Counted from the stretch's first letter, positions 16,681 to 24,846 are shown. The stretch: DNA of 64,000 nucleotides from Microbacterium sp. M28 (GCF_025836995.1 NZ_CP107546.1:806001-870000); one strand, 5' to 3'. A program made the numbers and translations. The notes: generated by a model from the letters alone, not told the origin.

Positions 16681-17229
16681 TCAGGCGTGCTGGGCGCGGT
16701 GGATGCCTTCGCCGATCTCCTCGATCACCTTGGTGTTGAACGCCGGCAGGTCGTCCGGCGTCCGGCTGGACACCAGGCCGTGGTCGACGACGACCTCCTG
16801 ATCGACCCAGGCCGCGCCGGCGTTGCGCAGGTCGGTCGCGAGGCTCGGATAGCTCGTGATCGTCCGCCCGTCGACGACGCCCGCCTCGATCAGGATCCAC
16901 GCGCCGTGGCAGATGACGCCCACGGGCTTGTGCTGCTCGAAGAACGCCCGGGCGAAGGCGATCGAGTCCGCGTCCATGCGCAGATGGTCGGCGTTGACGA
17001 CACCGCCGGGGAGCACGAGCGCATCGAAGGCATCGGCCGAGGCATCCGCCGCCGGGACGTCGACCGTCTGCACGTGCCCGTGCTTCCCTGTGATGTCATC
17101 GGGCTTCGGGGAGACCATGGTCGCGGATGCTCCCGCACCGGTCACCGCCTTCCACGGGCTGGTCAGTTCGCTGTCCTCGAATCCGTCCGTCGCCAGAAAC
17201 GCGACCGAGGCGTCTGTGAGATTCGTCAT
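16681..17229 (-). CDS. DJ-1/PfpI family protein (class I glutamine amidotransferase-like)
   Basis: 182 aa DJ-1/PfpI-superfamily protein, as in YhbO/HSP31-type deglycases and general stress proteins. The nucleophile elbow is VGVICHGAWILIEAG (catalytic Cys), with a conserved acidic residue in ATDGFEDSELTSPWKA near residue 14 to 25 and ALVLPGGVVNADHLR before it. It probably acts on oxidised or glycated substrates; the reaction is debated for this family. ATG 17229 is preferred over GTG 17232 because GAAAGGA lies 7 nt upstream. Confidence 0.88.
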   Translation of the reverse strand: MTNLTDASVAFLATDGFEDSELTSPWKAVTGAGASATMVSPKPDDITGKHGHVQTVDVPAADASADAFDALVLPGGVVNADHLRMDADSIAFARAFFEQHKPVGVICHGAWILIEAGVVDGRTITSYPSLATDLRNAGAAWVDQEVVVDHGLVSSRTPDDLPAFNTKVIEEIGEGIHRAQHA

Positions 17230-17338
17230 CACTGCATCCTTTCGGGGAATCGGATGTCCGTCAGGGACACGTCCACGAAAGCTCAGGGTGCGGTGATGTG
17301 CGAGGGGGTCGCGTCTCCGCGCCGAGCGTGATACCGGC

Positions 17339-17896
17339 TCAGAGCGCGCGACGGTGATGCATGATGACGACGCCGCTGTGCAGGGGACGGGCGGAGACGA
17401 GCTCGAGTCGTCGTGTGCTCAACAGTCCGCGTTCATACAGGGTCGGGCCGTGGCCGGCGATGCGGGGGTGGACGAGGAATCGGTAGTCGTCGATCAGGTC
17501 CATCCGGTCGAGTTCGGTCGCCAGTGCACCGCTGCCGAGGAGCACCCCATCGGGGTTCGCATCCTTGAGGTCCTGCACGGCGGTCCGCAGGTCGCCGTCG
17601 ATGAGATGGCTGTTGGCCCACGGGAAATCCGATCGCGTCGACGACACCACGTACTTCGGCTTCGCCTCGAGCTTGATCGCCCACTCGCGCAGCGACGGTG
17701 GTGCCTCTTGATCACCGCGGGCGATCGCCGGCCAGGCGCTCTCCATCAGCTCGTAGGTGATACGGCCCCAGAGCATCGCCCCGGCCTCGTCCATGAGGCG
17801 GGTGAAGAACGCGTGGGTCTCGTCATCCGCGATCCCCTCCTGATGATCCACGCACCCGTCGAGGGTCACGTTCATACTGAAGGTCAACAGTCCCAT
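17339..17896 (-). CDS. RibD C-terminal / dihydrofolate-reductase-like protein
   Basis: 185 aa single-domain reductase of the DHFR-like superfamily (RibD_C, YwjB/YyaP type). MGLLTFSMNVTLDGCVDH opens the domain, with AMLWGRITYELMESAWPA, KYVVSSTRS, LLGSGALATELDRMDLIDDYRFLVHPRIAGHGPTLY as the usual signatures. It probably uses NADPH; the substrate is unknown and it is not the essential FolA. TAAAGT lies 7 nt upstream of the ATG, so the message may be leaderless. Confidence 0.88.
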   Translation of the reverse strand: MGLLTFSMNVTLDGCVDHQEGIADDETHAFFTRLMDEAGAMLWGRITYELMESAWPAIARGDQEAPPSLREWAIKLEAKPKYVVSSTRSDFPWANSHLIDGDLRTAVQDLKDANPDGVLLGSGALATELDRMDLIDDYRFLVHPRIAGHGPTLYERGLLSTRRLELVSARPLHSGVVIMHHRRAL

Positions 17897-17948
17897 GGGG
17901 ACGACTTTAGGCCGGGCGCAGACACCACGTCTACGCGCCGGAATACGG

Positions 17949-18021
17949 TGGGCCCCGTGGGGCTCGAACCCACGACCCGCGGATTAAAAGTCCGATGCTC
18001 TGCCAACTGAGCTAGAGGCCC
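17949..18021 (-). tRNA. tRNA-Lys (anticodon TTT)
   Basis: Cloverleaf on the minus strand: acceptor GGGCCTC/GGGGCCC, D arm TAGCTCAGTTGGCAGAGC, anticodon loop CTTTTAA (TTT) and T arm GTGGGTTCGAGCCCCAC. CCA is not encoded (CCG follows the discriminator A). Confidence 0.97.
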
Positions 18022-18045
18022 GTCTTCCTAGTCTAGGGGCGCGGC

Positions 18046-18083
18046 GAAGGGCCGTCGGTGACACAGCTCGCCGACGGCCCTTC
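18046..18083. terminator. Hairpin upstream of tRNA-Lys
   Basis: A perfect 13-bp inverted repeat (GAAGGGCCGTCGG and its complement) with a 12-nt loop, between the fasciclin gene and the tRNA. It probably stops read-through from the fasciclin gene. Confidence 0.6.
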
Positions 18084-18112
18084 GTTGTTCAGCGCATCCC
18101 CATGCGACTGAT

Positions 18113-18145
18113 GCCGCGCCGTTCCTCCCCCGAAGGCGGCGCGGC
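18113..18145 (-). terminator. Candidate terminator of fasciclin gene
   Basis: An 8-bp GC stem (GCCGCGCC with GGCGCGGC) sits immediately after the stop codon on the minus strand, with a 17-nt loop and no T tract. Confidence 0.4.
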
Positions 18146-18151
18146 CCCGGC

Positions 18152-18811
18152 TCACTGAGTCGGGGGCATGAGGACCGCGTCGATCAGGTACACGGTCGCG
18201 TTCGCGGTCTGGACGCCGCCGCAGACGACGTTGGCGTCGTTGACCATCCACATGTCGCCCTCGCCGGTGACCTCGAGGTCGGCACCCTGGACGGTGGTGT
18301 GCGTACCCGCGATGTCGGCCGGCTCGATCTGACCGGGGACCACGTGGTACGTCAGGATCGACGACAGCGTGGCCGAGTCCGTCTTGAGCGCCTCGATGGT
18401 CGCGGGATCGATCGCGGCGAACGCGTCGTCCACCGGCGCGAACACCGTGAACTCGTCGCCGTTGAGCGTGTCGACGAGGTTCACGTCGGGGTTGAGCTGG
18501 CCGCTCACGGCTGCGACGAGCGTCTTGAGCAGCGGGTTGTTCGAGGCGGCCACGGCGACCGGGTCCTGCGACATGCCCTGGATCGATCCGTCGCCCTCCG
18601 GAACGGCCTCGGCATATGCCTCGCAGCCGGGACCGACGAGGTTGGCGGCCGGGTCCATCGTCTCGGGCGCCGTCGTCTCCTCCGAGGTTTCGGGGGCGCT
18701 TTCGGTCGGCTCCTCCGCCGTGTCGCTGCTCATGGAACAGCCTGCCAGCACGAGAACGCTGGCGAAGCCGAGCGACAGTGCTGCGGTCATCTTCTTCTTG
18801 GTGCTGAACAT
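18152..18811 (-). CDS. Fasciclin-domain lipoprotein (MPT83/MPT70-like)
   Basis: 219 aa exported lipoprotein. A signal peptide ends in LVLAGC (Cys25), then an acidic Glu/Thr/Ser-rich linker (about residues 28-50) and one fasciclin (FAS1) domain: [43 protein letters not shown] and [16 protein letters not shown]1 domains mediate adhesion and protein contacts at the cell surface. GGAGG precedes the ATG. It is transcribed divergently from dipZ-sigK-rskA; in mycobacteria mpt70/mpt83 and dipZ are SigK targets, and a CCATCC/CCGAAG promoter-like pair lies upstream here. Confidence 0.9.
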   Translation of the reverse strand: MFSTKKKMTAALSLGFASVLVLAGCSMSSDTAEEPTESAPETSEETTAPETMDPAANLVGPGCEAYAEAVPEGDGSIQGMSQDPVAVAASNNPLLKTLVAAVSGQLNPDVNLVDTLNGDEFTVFAPVDDAFAAIDPATIEALKTDSATLSSILTYHVVPGQIEPADIAGTHTTVQGADLEVTGEGDMWMVNDANVVCGGVQTANATVYLIDAVLMPPTQ

Positions 18812-18862
18812 CTCTCTACCTCCGGAGATCGGTGCCGCGGCCTTCCCGCGGCGTCACAGCTT

Positions 18863-18889
18863 CTTCGGAGCCTCCGCCGGATCGGATGG
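18863..18889 (-). promoter_or_regulatory. Candidate SigK promoter of the fasciclin gene
   Basis: On the minus strand CCATCC (18884-18889) and CCGAAG (18863-18868) are separated by 15 nt. They resemble the mycobacterial SigK consensus (CCATCC ... CCGAAT), which has a slightly longer spacer. The divergent dipZ side carries the matching ATCCGATC ... CCGAAG arrangement. Confidence 0.5.
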
Positions 18890-18914
18890 GACGGATCGGA
18901 AGTTTTTCTCGAGC

Positions 18915-18942
18915 CAATCCGATCGCGGGGTCGGAGCCGAAG
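18915..18942 (+). promoter_or_regulatory. Candidate SigK promoter of dipZ-sigK-rskA
   Basis: CAATCC (18915-18920), 16-nt spacer, CCGAAG (18937-18942), 23 nt before the dipZ ATG. It mirrors the element facing the fasciclin gene. Confidence 0.5.
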
Positions 18943-18965
18943 TACCCGCGACGGAAGGCGAGGAA

Positions 18966-20678
18966 ATGGACCTCATCATCATCGGGCTGCTCGGCGGCCT
19001 CATCACGGGGATCTCACCGTGCATCCTGCCGGTGCTGCCGGTCATCTTCCTCACGGGAGGAGCGCAGTCGGCGAAGTTCGAGGGCGGGGGAGATTTCCTC
19101 CCTGCACGGCGCAGTCGCCCCTACTTCGTGATCGCCGGACTCGTGCTGAGCTTCAGCCTCGTGACGCTGGTCGGATCTCTGATCCTCGGGCTGCTCAACC
19201 TCCCGCAGGACATCATCCGATGGGTCGGCATCGCCGTGCTGATTCTCATCGGCGTCGGGCTTCTCATCCCGAAGTTCGAGCAGCTGCTCGAGAAGCCCTT
19301 CCAGTGGCTGCCGAAGAAGGAAGTCCAGAACCGCGGCAGCGGATTCGGGGTGGGTCTCGCCCTGGGTGCCGTCTTCGTCCCGTGCGCCGGGCCGGTGCTC
19401 GCGGCGATCATCGTCGCCGGCTCCACCGGGCAGATCGGCATCGGCACAGTGCTGCTGACGGTCTCCTTCGCCATCGGCGTGGCCATCCCGCTCCTGGCAT
19501 TCGCGCTCGCGGGACGCGGACTCATCGAGCGGATCAAGGCCTTCCGCAGCCGTGAGCGCGGTCTGCGCATCGCCGCCGGAATCGCGATGATCGCGCTCGC
19601 CGTCGGTCTCATCTTCAACGTTCCGCAGATGCTGCAGCGCCTGCTGCCGGACTACACTGCCGGGCTGCAGCAGGACCTCGCAGAGGAGCAGGCCGACGCG
19701 CTGGACCTCGGCGGACTCGTCACCGACGAGAACCGCGAGCTGGACAACTGCACCAACGGCGCCGAAGAGCTCGAATCCTGCGGTACCGCGCCGTCGATCC
19801 GGGGCATCCAGGAGTGGATGAACACGCCGGACGGCGCCGCCGTCGATCTCGCGGACCTCCGCGGGCAGGTCGTGCTCGTCGACTTCTGGGCGTACTCGTG
19901 CATCAACTGCCAGCGTTCCATCCCGCACGTGGTGGCGTGGGACAAGGCCTACGAGGATGCCGGGCTGCAGGTCATCGGGGTGCACTCGCCGGAGTACGCG
20001 TTCGAGAAGGATCCGGGCAACGTCGCCGCAGGCATCGCCGACTTCGGCATCGAGTACCCCGTCGCACTCGACAACAACCTGTCGACCTGGACGAACTACC
20101 GCAACCGGTACTGGCCGGCGCACTACCTGATCGACGCCGAGGGTGTCGTACGACACATCTCGTTCGGCGAGGGCAACTACGCCGCGACGGAGAAGCTGAT
20201 CCGCGAGCTGCTCGAGAAGGCCGACCCCGGGGTCGCACTCCCGGAGCCGACGGACATCGAGGACACGACTCCGGATGTCGGCGCGACCACCCGCGAGACG
20301 TTCCTCGGGTCGTCGAAGGACGTCAACTACGCAGGTGCGGATCGCTACGGGGCCGGCGTGTCGACGTTCGAGTTCCCCGACGAGCAGCCGGAGGACACCT
20401 TCGCGCTGGAGGGCACCTGGAACGTCGAGACGCAGTACGCGACGCCGGAGGAGTCCACCGGCACGATCCGGCTCGACTACGAGGCATCCGAAGTCCGCAT
20501 GGTGCTCGCCGGGACGGGCGAGATCGTCGTCCAGGATGCCGACGGCACCGAACGCACCGTCACCGTCGATGGCACGCCGCGCTCCTACGAGGTCGTGAAG
20601 CAGGACGACATCGACCGCGGAGTCATCACGGTCGAGGTGCCGGCCGGCGTCGAGGTCTATTCGTTCACGTTCGGGTGA
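18966..20678 (+). CDS. dipZ: Cytochrome c biogenesis / thiol-redox transmembrane protein DipZ
   Basis: 570 aa. Residues about 1-240 are a CcdA/DsbD-type six-helix electron conduit: MDLIIIGLLGGLITGISPC opens it and AVFVPCAGPVLAA gives the second membrane cysteine. Residues about 280-420 form an extracytoplasmic thioredoxin/redoxin domain with Cys312-Ile-Asn-Cys315. Residues about 440-570 form a beta-rich carbohydrate-binding-like domain, as in M. tuberculosis DipZ. It would pass reducing equivalents from the cytosol to oxidised exported proteins. ATG 18966 is chosen as the CcdA start; the long upstream frame is antisense to the fasciclin gene. dipZ is a known SigK-regulon member in mycobacteria. 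Confidence 0.93.
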   Translation: MDLIIIGLLGGLITGISPCILPVLPVIFLTGGAQSAKFEGGGDFLPARRSRPYFVIAGLVLSFSLVTLVGSLILGLLNLPQDIIRWVGIAVLILIGVGLLIPKFEQLLEKPFQWLPKKEVQNRGSGFGVGLALGAVFVPCAGPVLAAIIVAGSTGQIGIGTVLLTVSFAIGVAIPLLAFALAGRGLIERIKAFRSRERGLRIAAGIAMIALAVGLIFNVPQMLQRLLPDYTAGLQQDLAEEQADALDLGGLVTDENRELDNCTNGAEELESCGTAPSIRGIQEWMNTPDGAAVDLADLRGQVVLVDFWAYSCINCQRSIPHVVAWDKAYEDAGLQVIGVHSPEYAFEKDPGNVAAGIADFGIEYPVALDNNLSTWTNYRNRYWPAHYLIDAEGVVRHISFGEGNYAATEKLIRELLEKADPGVALPEPTDIEDTTPDVGATTRETFLGSSKDVNYAGADRYGAGVSTFEFPDEQPEDTFALEGTWNVETQYATPEESTGTIRLDYEASEVRMVLAGTGEIVVQDADGTERTVTVDGTPRSYEVVKQDDIDRGVITVEVPAGVEVYSFTFG

Positions 20679-20727
20679 GTCTGCACGAGAGCGGCCCCGG
20701 ATGCGAGCGAGAGGAGGTGGATACGGC

Positions 20728-21327
20728 ATGCTTATGGAGATGGTCATCGACGGCGTGGACGTGCCGGAGGACGGTTCGGCGGGAGATCTCGCCGCCGACC
20801 TCCTCGTTCGCGTCGCCGGGGGAGACCAGCAGGCCTTCGCCGAGCTCTACGACATGCTGTCGTCTCGCGTGTTCGGTCTGATCCTGCGCGTGCTGGTCAA
20901 CCGCTCGCAGAGCGAGGAGGTGCTCCAGGAGGTGTTCCTGGAGGTCTGGCAATCCGCTGCGCGGTTCGCTCCGAACAAGGGGCAGGGAAGAACATGGGTC
21001 CTCACCATCGCCCACCGGCGAGCGGTCGACAGAGTGCGCGCGTCGCAGGCGAGCGCCGACCGGGACGTGAAGGCGGGGATCCGGGATCTGGGAGTCGCGC
21101 ATGACAGTGTCGCCGAGCAGGTCGAACTGAGCATGGACGGACAGCGCGTGGTCGCGGCCCTGGGGACGCTCTCCGAGCCGCAGCGCGAGGCGCTCGTCCT
21201 GGCCTACTACGGCGGTTACAGTCAGAGCGAGATCGCGGTCCTCACCGCGACGCCGCTGGGGACGATAAAGACACGGATGAGAGACGGGCTCACGCGCCTG
21301 CGAAGCGAGATGGGGGTGATCGCATGA
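20728..21327 (+). CDS. sigK: ECF sigma factor SigK
   Basis: 199 aa group 4 sigma factor. Region 2 (about residues 24-90) contains FAELYDMLSSRVFGLILRVL and RTWVLTIAHRRAVDRVR. Region 4 (about 130-185) contains LSEPQREALVLAYYGGYSQSEIA and TPLGTIKTRMRDGLTRLR. The start at ATG 20728 follows GAGGAGGTG; nearby ATGs at 20734 and 20740 are possible. It lies 49 nt after dipZ and overlaps rskA by ATGA. It would direct transcription of the fasciclin and dipZ genes, and probably itself, when RskA releases it. Confidence 0.92.
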   Translation: MLMEMVIDGVDVPEDGSAGDLAADLLVRVAGGDQQAFAELYDMLSSRVFGLILRVLVNRSQSEEVLQEVFLEVWQSAARFAPNKGQGRTWVLTIAHRRAVDRVRASQASADRDVKAGIRDLGVAHDSVAEQVELSMDGQRVVAALGTLSEPQREALVLAYYGGYSQSEIAVLTATPLGTIKTRMRDGLTRLRSEMGVIA

Positions 21328-22103
21328 ACGAGAAGGAATTCGCCGAACTGTCGGCAGGGCATGCGCTGAACGCTCTGTCCGCTGAGGACGAGCGCCGCTA
21401 CGCCGAAGCGCTGCGCGCGCATCCCGAGTGGCGACAGCTCGCCGACACGGATGCCGATGCGGCAGCCTTCCTGGCGGCGACCGCCCCCCAGGTTGAGCCG
21501 CCGGCATCGGTTCGCGGCGATCTGCTCGCCCTGATCGCGAAGACGCCGCAGGGCATACCGGCGGACGACGGAGCGTCGGAGTTACCGCCGGTTGCGCCGC
21601 CGATGGGTGCATCACCGACGGAGCCCGCGCACGAGCGCACGCCGCGTCGCCGGTCGCGCATGCTGTTCGCCCTCGCCGCCTGCCTCGTGCTCATCGTGGG
21701 CATCGGTGCCGGAGCAGCCGTGGTCATCGGCCAGCTGCAGCGACCGGCATCCGTGGTGGCGCTGGAGCAGATCGAGAACGCTCCCGATGCCCAGGAGGCC
21801 ACCGTCGAGCTCGAATCGGGCGGTGTCGCGACCGCACACTGGTCCGCGTCGCTCGGGGAAGCGGTTCTGGTGACCGATGGCCTCGAGCCGTTGGACGACG
21901 ACCTGACCTATGAGCTGTGGTTCGTCCGCGAGGACGCTCCGGTCTCGGCCGGGGTCTTCGATGTCGAGGGCGGCACGAGCACGGCGCTGCTCGACGGCGA
22001 GATGCAGGCGGGCGATGCGATCGCCGTCACCGTCGAGGAGGCCGGCGGATCGCCGACCGGCGCACCGACGACGGATCCCGTCATCGTCATCCCGACCGCC
22101 TGA
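21324..22103 (+). CDS. rskA: Anti-sigma factor RskA
   Basis: 259 aa single-pass membrane anti-sigma factor. The cytosolic N-terminal RskA domain (residues about 1-70, SAGHALNALSAEDERRYAEAL) binds SigK and has no zinc HX3CX2C motif. A transmembrane segment LFALAACLVLIVGIGAG lies near 113-135. The extracytoplasmic DUF (about 140-259; LTYELWFVREDAPVSAGVF) would sense the signal. In mycobacteria site-1/Rip1 proteolysis frees the sigma factor. ATG 21324 overlaps the sigK stop, giving matched expression. Confidence 0.93.
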   Translation: MNEKEFAELSAGHALNALSAEDERRYAEALRAHPEWRQLADTDADAAAFLAATAPQVEPPASVRGDLLALIAKTPQGIPADDGASELPPVAPPMGASPTEPAHERTPRRRSRMLFALAACLVLIVGIGAGAAVVIGQLQRPASVVALEQIENAPDAQEATVELESGGVATAHWSASLGEAVLVTDGLEPLDDDLTYELWFVREDAPVSAGVFDVEGGTSTALLDGEMQAGDAIAVTVEEAGGSPTGAPTTDPVIVIPTA

Positions 22104-22134
22104 GAACGGCTGATCCGGGGACCCTGATCCCGAC

Positions 22135-22140
22135 TAGCCT
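22135..22140 (+). promoter_or_regulatory. -10 element for leaderless gene at 22147
   Basis: TAGCCT, then 6 nt, then ATG 22147; this selects that codon over GTG 22144. Confidence 0.55.
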
Positions 22141-22146
22141 GGAGTG

Positions 22147-22773
22147 ATGTCCGAATTCCGTCGGCCGGTCCGCCGCCCCTCCGCATCCTTCGACAACATC
22201 GCCGGGACATCCGGAGCGGCAGAGAAGGCGCGCATCGCGCACGCCACGGCATCCGCCCTGATCGCCCGCGCACGGGCGGATGAGAGCGGCGAGAGCACCG
22301 AGCGGCTGATCGCCTTCACGGCCGACCACGGCATCGACGAGATCGCGGAGCTCTGGTCGGCCGCGCCTGCGGTCTCGCTGCCTGGCGCGCTCTGGCGGCT
22401 CTATCTCCTCCAGCTGGCCATCCACAACGATCCGCAGACCGTCGCGCTGCTCTATGAGCGCGGCCGCGTCGAACTCGCGACGGTCGACACGCTCGTCGCG
22501 GGCGCACCGGCACCCGCGTCGCCGGAGGAACTGGTCGTCGTGATCGACGAGATCCTGCGCGGCGCGTTCCGCGGCGACTTCGCGATCGCGCTCGAACGGG
22601 CCGCGGCGTTCTGCCGCGTTCACGCGTCCGGCGCCACGCACGTCGCTGATGACTACGAGACGACGGAGACGGAGCGGGCCAGCGAACTGACGACGCGGGC
22701 TCTGCGGTTGAGCACCTATGCCAGGGACCTCACGGCGTGCGCCAGCGCGTGGCGCGCCGGCATCCTGACCTGA
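22147..22773 (+). CDS. Conserved actinobacterial protein of unknown function
   Basis: 208 aa soluble, helical, Ala-rich protein with no signal peptide or membrane segment. It resembles a family of about 200-aa actinobacterial proteins with the pattern HGIDEIAELW, LPGALWRLYLLQLAI, EILRGAFRGDFAIALERAAAFCRV and LTTRALRLSTYA; I do not know a function. The name 'RNA polymerase subunit beta' is sometimes attached to relatives, but nothing in the sequence supports it. It follows rskA by 43 nt but has its own -10. Confidence 0.75.
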   Translation: MSEFRRPVRRPSASFDNIAGTSGAAEKARIAHATASALIARARADESGESTERLIAFTADHGIDEIAELWSAAPAVSLPGALWRLYLLQLAIHNDPQTVALLYERGRVELATVDTLVAGAPAPASPEELVVVIDEILRGAFRGDFAIALERAAAFCRVHASGATHVADDYETTETERASELTTRALRLSTYARDLTACASAWRAGILT

Positions 22774-22807
22774 CCGCGCTGGCCGGTCGTGTCCGGATAT
22801 GAGAAGA

Positions 22808-22883
22808 CCGGGCCGCAAGAACGCCTCTCGGCGGAAGGCCGCTCGCAGCGGCAGAATTTGGAGCCCGGGGTTATGCGGCCCGG
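22808..22883. other. Structured intergenic element, candidate non-coding RNA
   Basis: A 10-bp perfect outer stem (CCGGGCCGCA 22808-22817 with TGCGGCCCGG 22874-22883) encloses two local hairpins: CGCC-TCTC-GGCG (22822-22833) and GCCGC-TCGCA-GCGGC (22838-22852), then a 21-nt single-stranded stretch. It lies after the unknown gene and before the pabC promoter (22935), so it is not the pabC leader. Either strand could be transcribed. No T tract follows, so a plain terminator is a poor fit. Confidence 0.45.
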
Positions 22884-22934
22884 CCAATCCATTGTAACGC
22901 GACGGCGTGGAGGGTATTCCCGAGGGAACGGCCG

Positions 22935-22940
22935 TAGAGT
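22935..22940 (+). promoter_or_regulatory. -10 element for leaderless pabC
   Basis: TAGAGT, 6 nt, ATG 22947. Confidence 0.55.
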
Positions 22941-22946
22941 CGATCC

Positions 22947-23831
22947 ATGACCCGGCGTTTCGCTCTGATCATCGATCCCGTTCCGGCCTCCGAGGAGCGT
23001 GCCGACTACTCCGACACATTCACCGAGGTGGATGCCGCGGCACCTGCGCTCAGTGTCGGTGAGCTCAGCACCCAGCGCGGCGACGGCGTCTTCGAGTCGA
23101 TCGGTGTCATCGACTCGCACCCGCAGGAGCTGGTGCCGCACCTGCATCGGCTCGCGCATTCCGCACAGCTGTGCGATCTGCCTGCTCCGAACATCGCGCA
23201 GTGGCGGCAGGCCGTGCGCGTCGCCGCGGCAGCATGCCCTCCCGGCGAGGCGGTCATCAAGCTCATCCTCAGCCGCGGGGTGGAGCACGGCCCGACGCCG
23301 ACGGCCTGGGTGACGGCGGCGCCGGCATCCGACTTCTCCTGGGTGCGGACGGAGGGCGTCCGCGTCGTGACGCTCGATCGCGGTTACGACCTGGGCGCCG
23401 CGGAGCGTGCGCCGTGGTTGCTGCTGGGCGCCAAGACGCTCTCGTACGCCGTGAACATGGCGGCACTGCGCGAAGCCGCCCGCCGCGGAGCCGACGACGC
23501 GATCTTCCTGTCCACCGACGGCTTCGTGCTCGAGGCTCCGACCGCGTCGCTGATCCTGCGCTTCGGCGACCGGTTCGTGACGCCGGCGCCCAACGGTGGC
23601 ATCCTGCACGGCACCACGCAGCTGAGCGTCTACGACCACCTCGCCGCGCAGGGATTCACCACGGACTACGTGCAGGTGCCGGCATCCGACCTGGCGAAGG
23701 CGGATGCCGCGTGGCTGGTGTCGAGCGTTCGTCTGGCCGCACCGGTCACGGCGATCGACGGACGTCGGATCGCCGCCGACCGCGAGTTCACGGCCGAACT
23801 GAACCGCTACCTGCTGTCTCCGCGCGACTGA
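22947..23831 (+). CDS. pabC: Class IV aminotransferase, probable 4-amino-4-deoxychorismate lyase
   Basis: 294 aa fold-type IV PLP enzyme. RGDGVFESIGV near residue 46 is the substrate loop. LLGAKTLSYAVNMAALREAARRGADDAIFLSTDGFVLE contains the catalytic Lys in the GAK motif (about residue 165) and the phosphate-binding Glu region; GGILHGTTQ is the PLP-phosphate loop. As PabC it would release 4-aminobenzoate and pyruvate for folate synthesis; a branched-chain or D-amino-acid aminotransferase role cannot be excluded. pabC, ygfZ and the nitrobindin gene are also close neighbours in mycobacteria. Confidence 0.85.
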   Translation: MTRRFALIIDPVPASEERADYSDTFTEVDAAAPALSVGELSTQRGDGVFESIGVIDSHPQELVPHLHRLAHSAQLCDLPAPNIAQWRQAVRVAAAACPPGEAVIKLILSRGVEHGPTPTAWVTAAPASDFSWVRTEGVRVVTLDRGYDLGAAERAPWLLLGAKTLSYAVNMAALREAARRGADDAIFLSTDGFVLEAPTASLILRFGDRFVTPAPNGGILHGTTQLSVYDHLAAQGFTTDYVQVPASDLAKADAAWLVSSVRLAAPVTAIDGRRIAADREFTAELNRYLLSPRD

Positions 23832-23868
23832 CCGGCGCTGTCCCGTTCCGAGTTCCGGACGCTGACAC

Positions 23869-23896
23869 GTGTCGCTCGCCGTTCCGGCGACGACAC
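23869..23896. terminator. Hairpin between convergent pabC and AbiEi/DUF559 gene
   Basis: A stem of 12 bp with one bulge (GTGTCG/CGACAC outer, TCGCCG/CGGCGA inner) and a 3-nt loop, 38 nt after pabC. There is no T tract. It probably serves both directions. Confidence 0.55.
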
Positions 23897-23955
23897 GCCG
23901 CGCGGCGACCGTGCCGTCCGGAATTCGACACACCGACGAGCGCGCCGCGCGCGGA

Positions 23956-24846
23956 TCACGCCCGCAGATGCGCGCCGGCCGCGACCTTCGCCAGGATCGC
24001 GGCTTCCACGGTGGGCCAATCGTGGACGATCATCGCGTAGTCGAATCGAAGAGTCTCATAGCCGAGAGCTGCGGCGCGGGCATCGCGGAGCAGGTCCTTG
24101 TGACGGCGTGAACCGCCCTCCCGGGCCTTCTCCGTGTCGTCATGATTCTCCTTGCCATCGGCCTCGACGATCAGGCGGTCGCCGATGACGAAGTCCACCT
24201 CGCCGACGCCGTCGATCTGCACCTGCGTGCGCACGGCGATGCCCACGCGGTGAAGTCGCAGGCGCACGAGCGACTCCAACCCGCTGTCGGCATCGGATCG
24301 AGCGAACGCCAAGAGCCGGCGCATCGAGGTCGGCAATCGCCACCCCAGCCAATCGAGGGCCCGAGCGGACAGGCGGCTTTGCCGAAGCCCCGATTCGAGC
24401 GCGACGAAGAACGCCTCTTCGCCCGCGCAGACAGCGATCTGCAGGAGGACGTTCTCGACGGGCGGCAGACGCCCGAGCGCGACGGTGCCCGCATCCCAGT
24501 GCACCGTGACGTCCGAGCACCCGCGACGACCGCAGGGACGTCGGTCTCCCGCTGTGCCGAGCCAGAGGTGGAACGGCGCGTTCTTCTCATCGCCCGTGTC
24601 GAGGACCCAGAGGCTGTGCAGACGGCCCGCCTCCTGGCAAGCCGGTGCGCCGCCGTGCTCGGCGGCATGGATCATGGCGTCCGAGGCGTCCGCGAGGGCG
24701 TAGACGCCTTGACGCACTCGTCGGATCTCGCCGGTGGCCGCTGCGCGGGCGATCTCGCGCTGGGTCACGCCACGCGCGCGGAGTTCGTGAGTGCGGGCGA
24801 CGGGTCCGATAGTTCGCAGCGCGGTGGCGGCATGGACGAATGACAT
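23956..24846 (-). CDS. AbiEi-type N-terminal domain fused to DUF559 (PD-(D/E)XK-like) protein
   Basis: 296 aa. Residues about 10-60 form a winged-helix AbiEi_4-type domain (TLRTIGPVARTHELRARGVTQREIARAAA split here as ARTHELRARGVTQREI, then RRVRQGVYAL), normally the DNA-binding part of type IV antitoxins. The C-terminal DUF559 (about 200-290) has GVGEVDFVIGDRLIVEADGK, matching the D-x(n)-ExK core of Vsr/PD-(D/E)XK nucleases. Such fusions are common orphan genes in actinobacteria; no AbiEii toxin partner is adjacent. The function is unknown: an antitoxin-like regulator or a nuclease. Confidence 0.8.
   Translation of the reverse strand: MSFVHAATALRTIGPVARTHELRARGVTQREIARAAATGEIRRVRQGVYALADASDAMIHAAEHGGAPACQEAGRLHSLWVLDTGDEKNAPFHLWLGTAGDRRPCGRRGCSDVTVHWDAGTVALGRLPPVENVLLQIAVCAGEEAFFVALESGLRQSRLSARALDWLGWRLPTSMRRLLAFARSDADSGLESLVRLRLHRVGIAVRTQVQIDGVGEVDFVIGDRLIVEADGKENHDDTEKAREGGSRRHKDLLRDARAAALGYETLRFDYAMIVHDWPTVEAAILAKVAAGAHLRA

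Noticed and set aside
18369..18965. N-terminal extension of dipZ
   Set aside because: The extension is antisense to the fasciclin gene and precedes the CcdA-type first helix; ATG 18966 has a purine-rich site.
22774..22946. Folate-type riboswitch controlling pabC
   Set aside because: The pabC -10 lies 6 nt before its ATG, downstream of the structure, so the element is not in the pabC message from that promoter.
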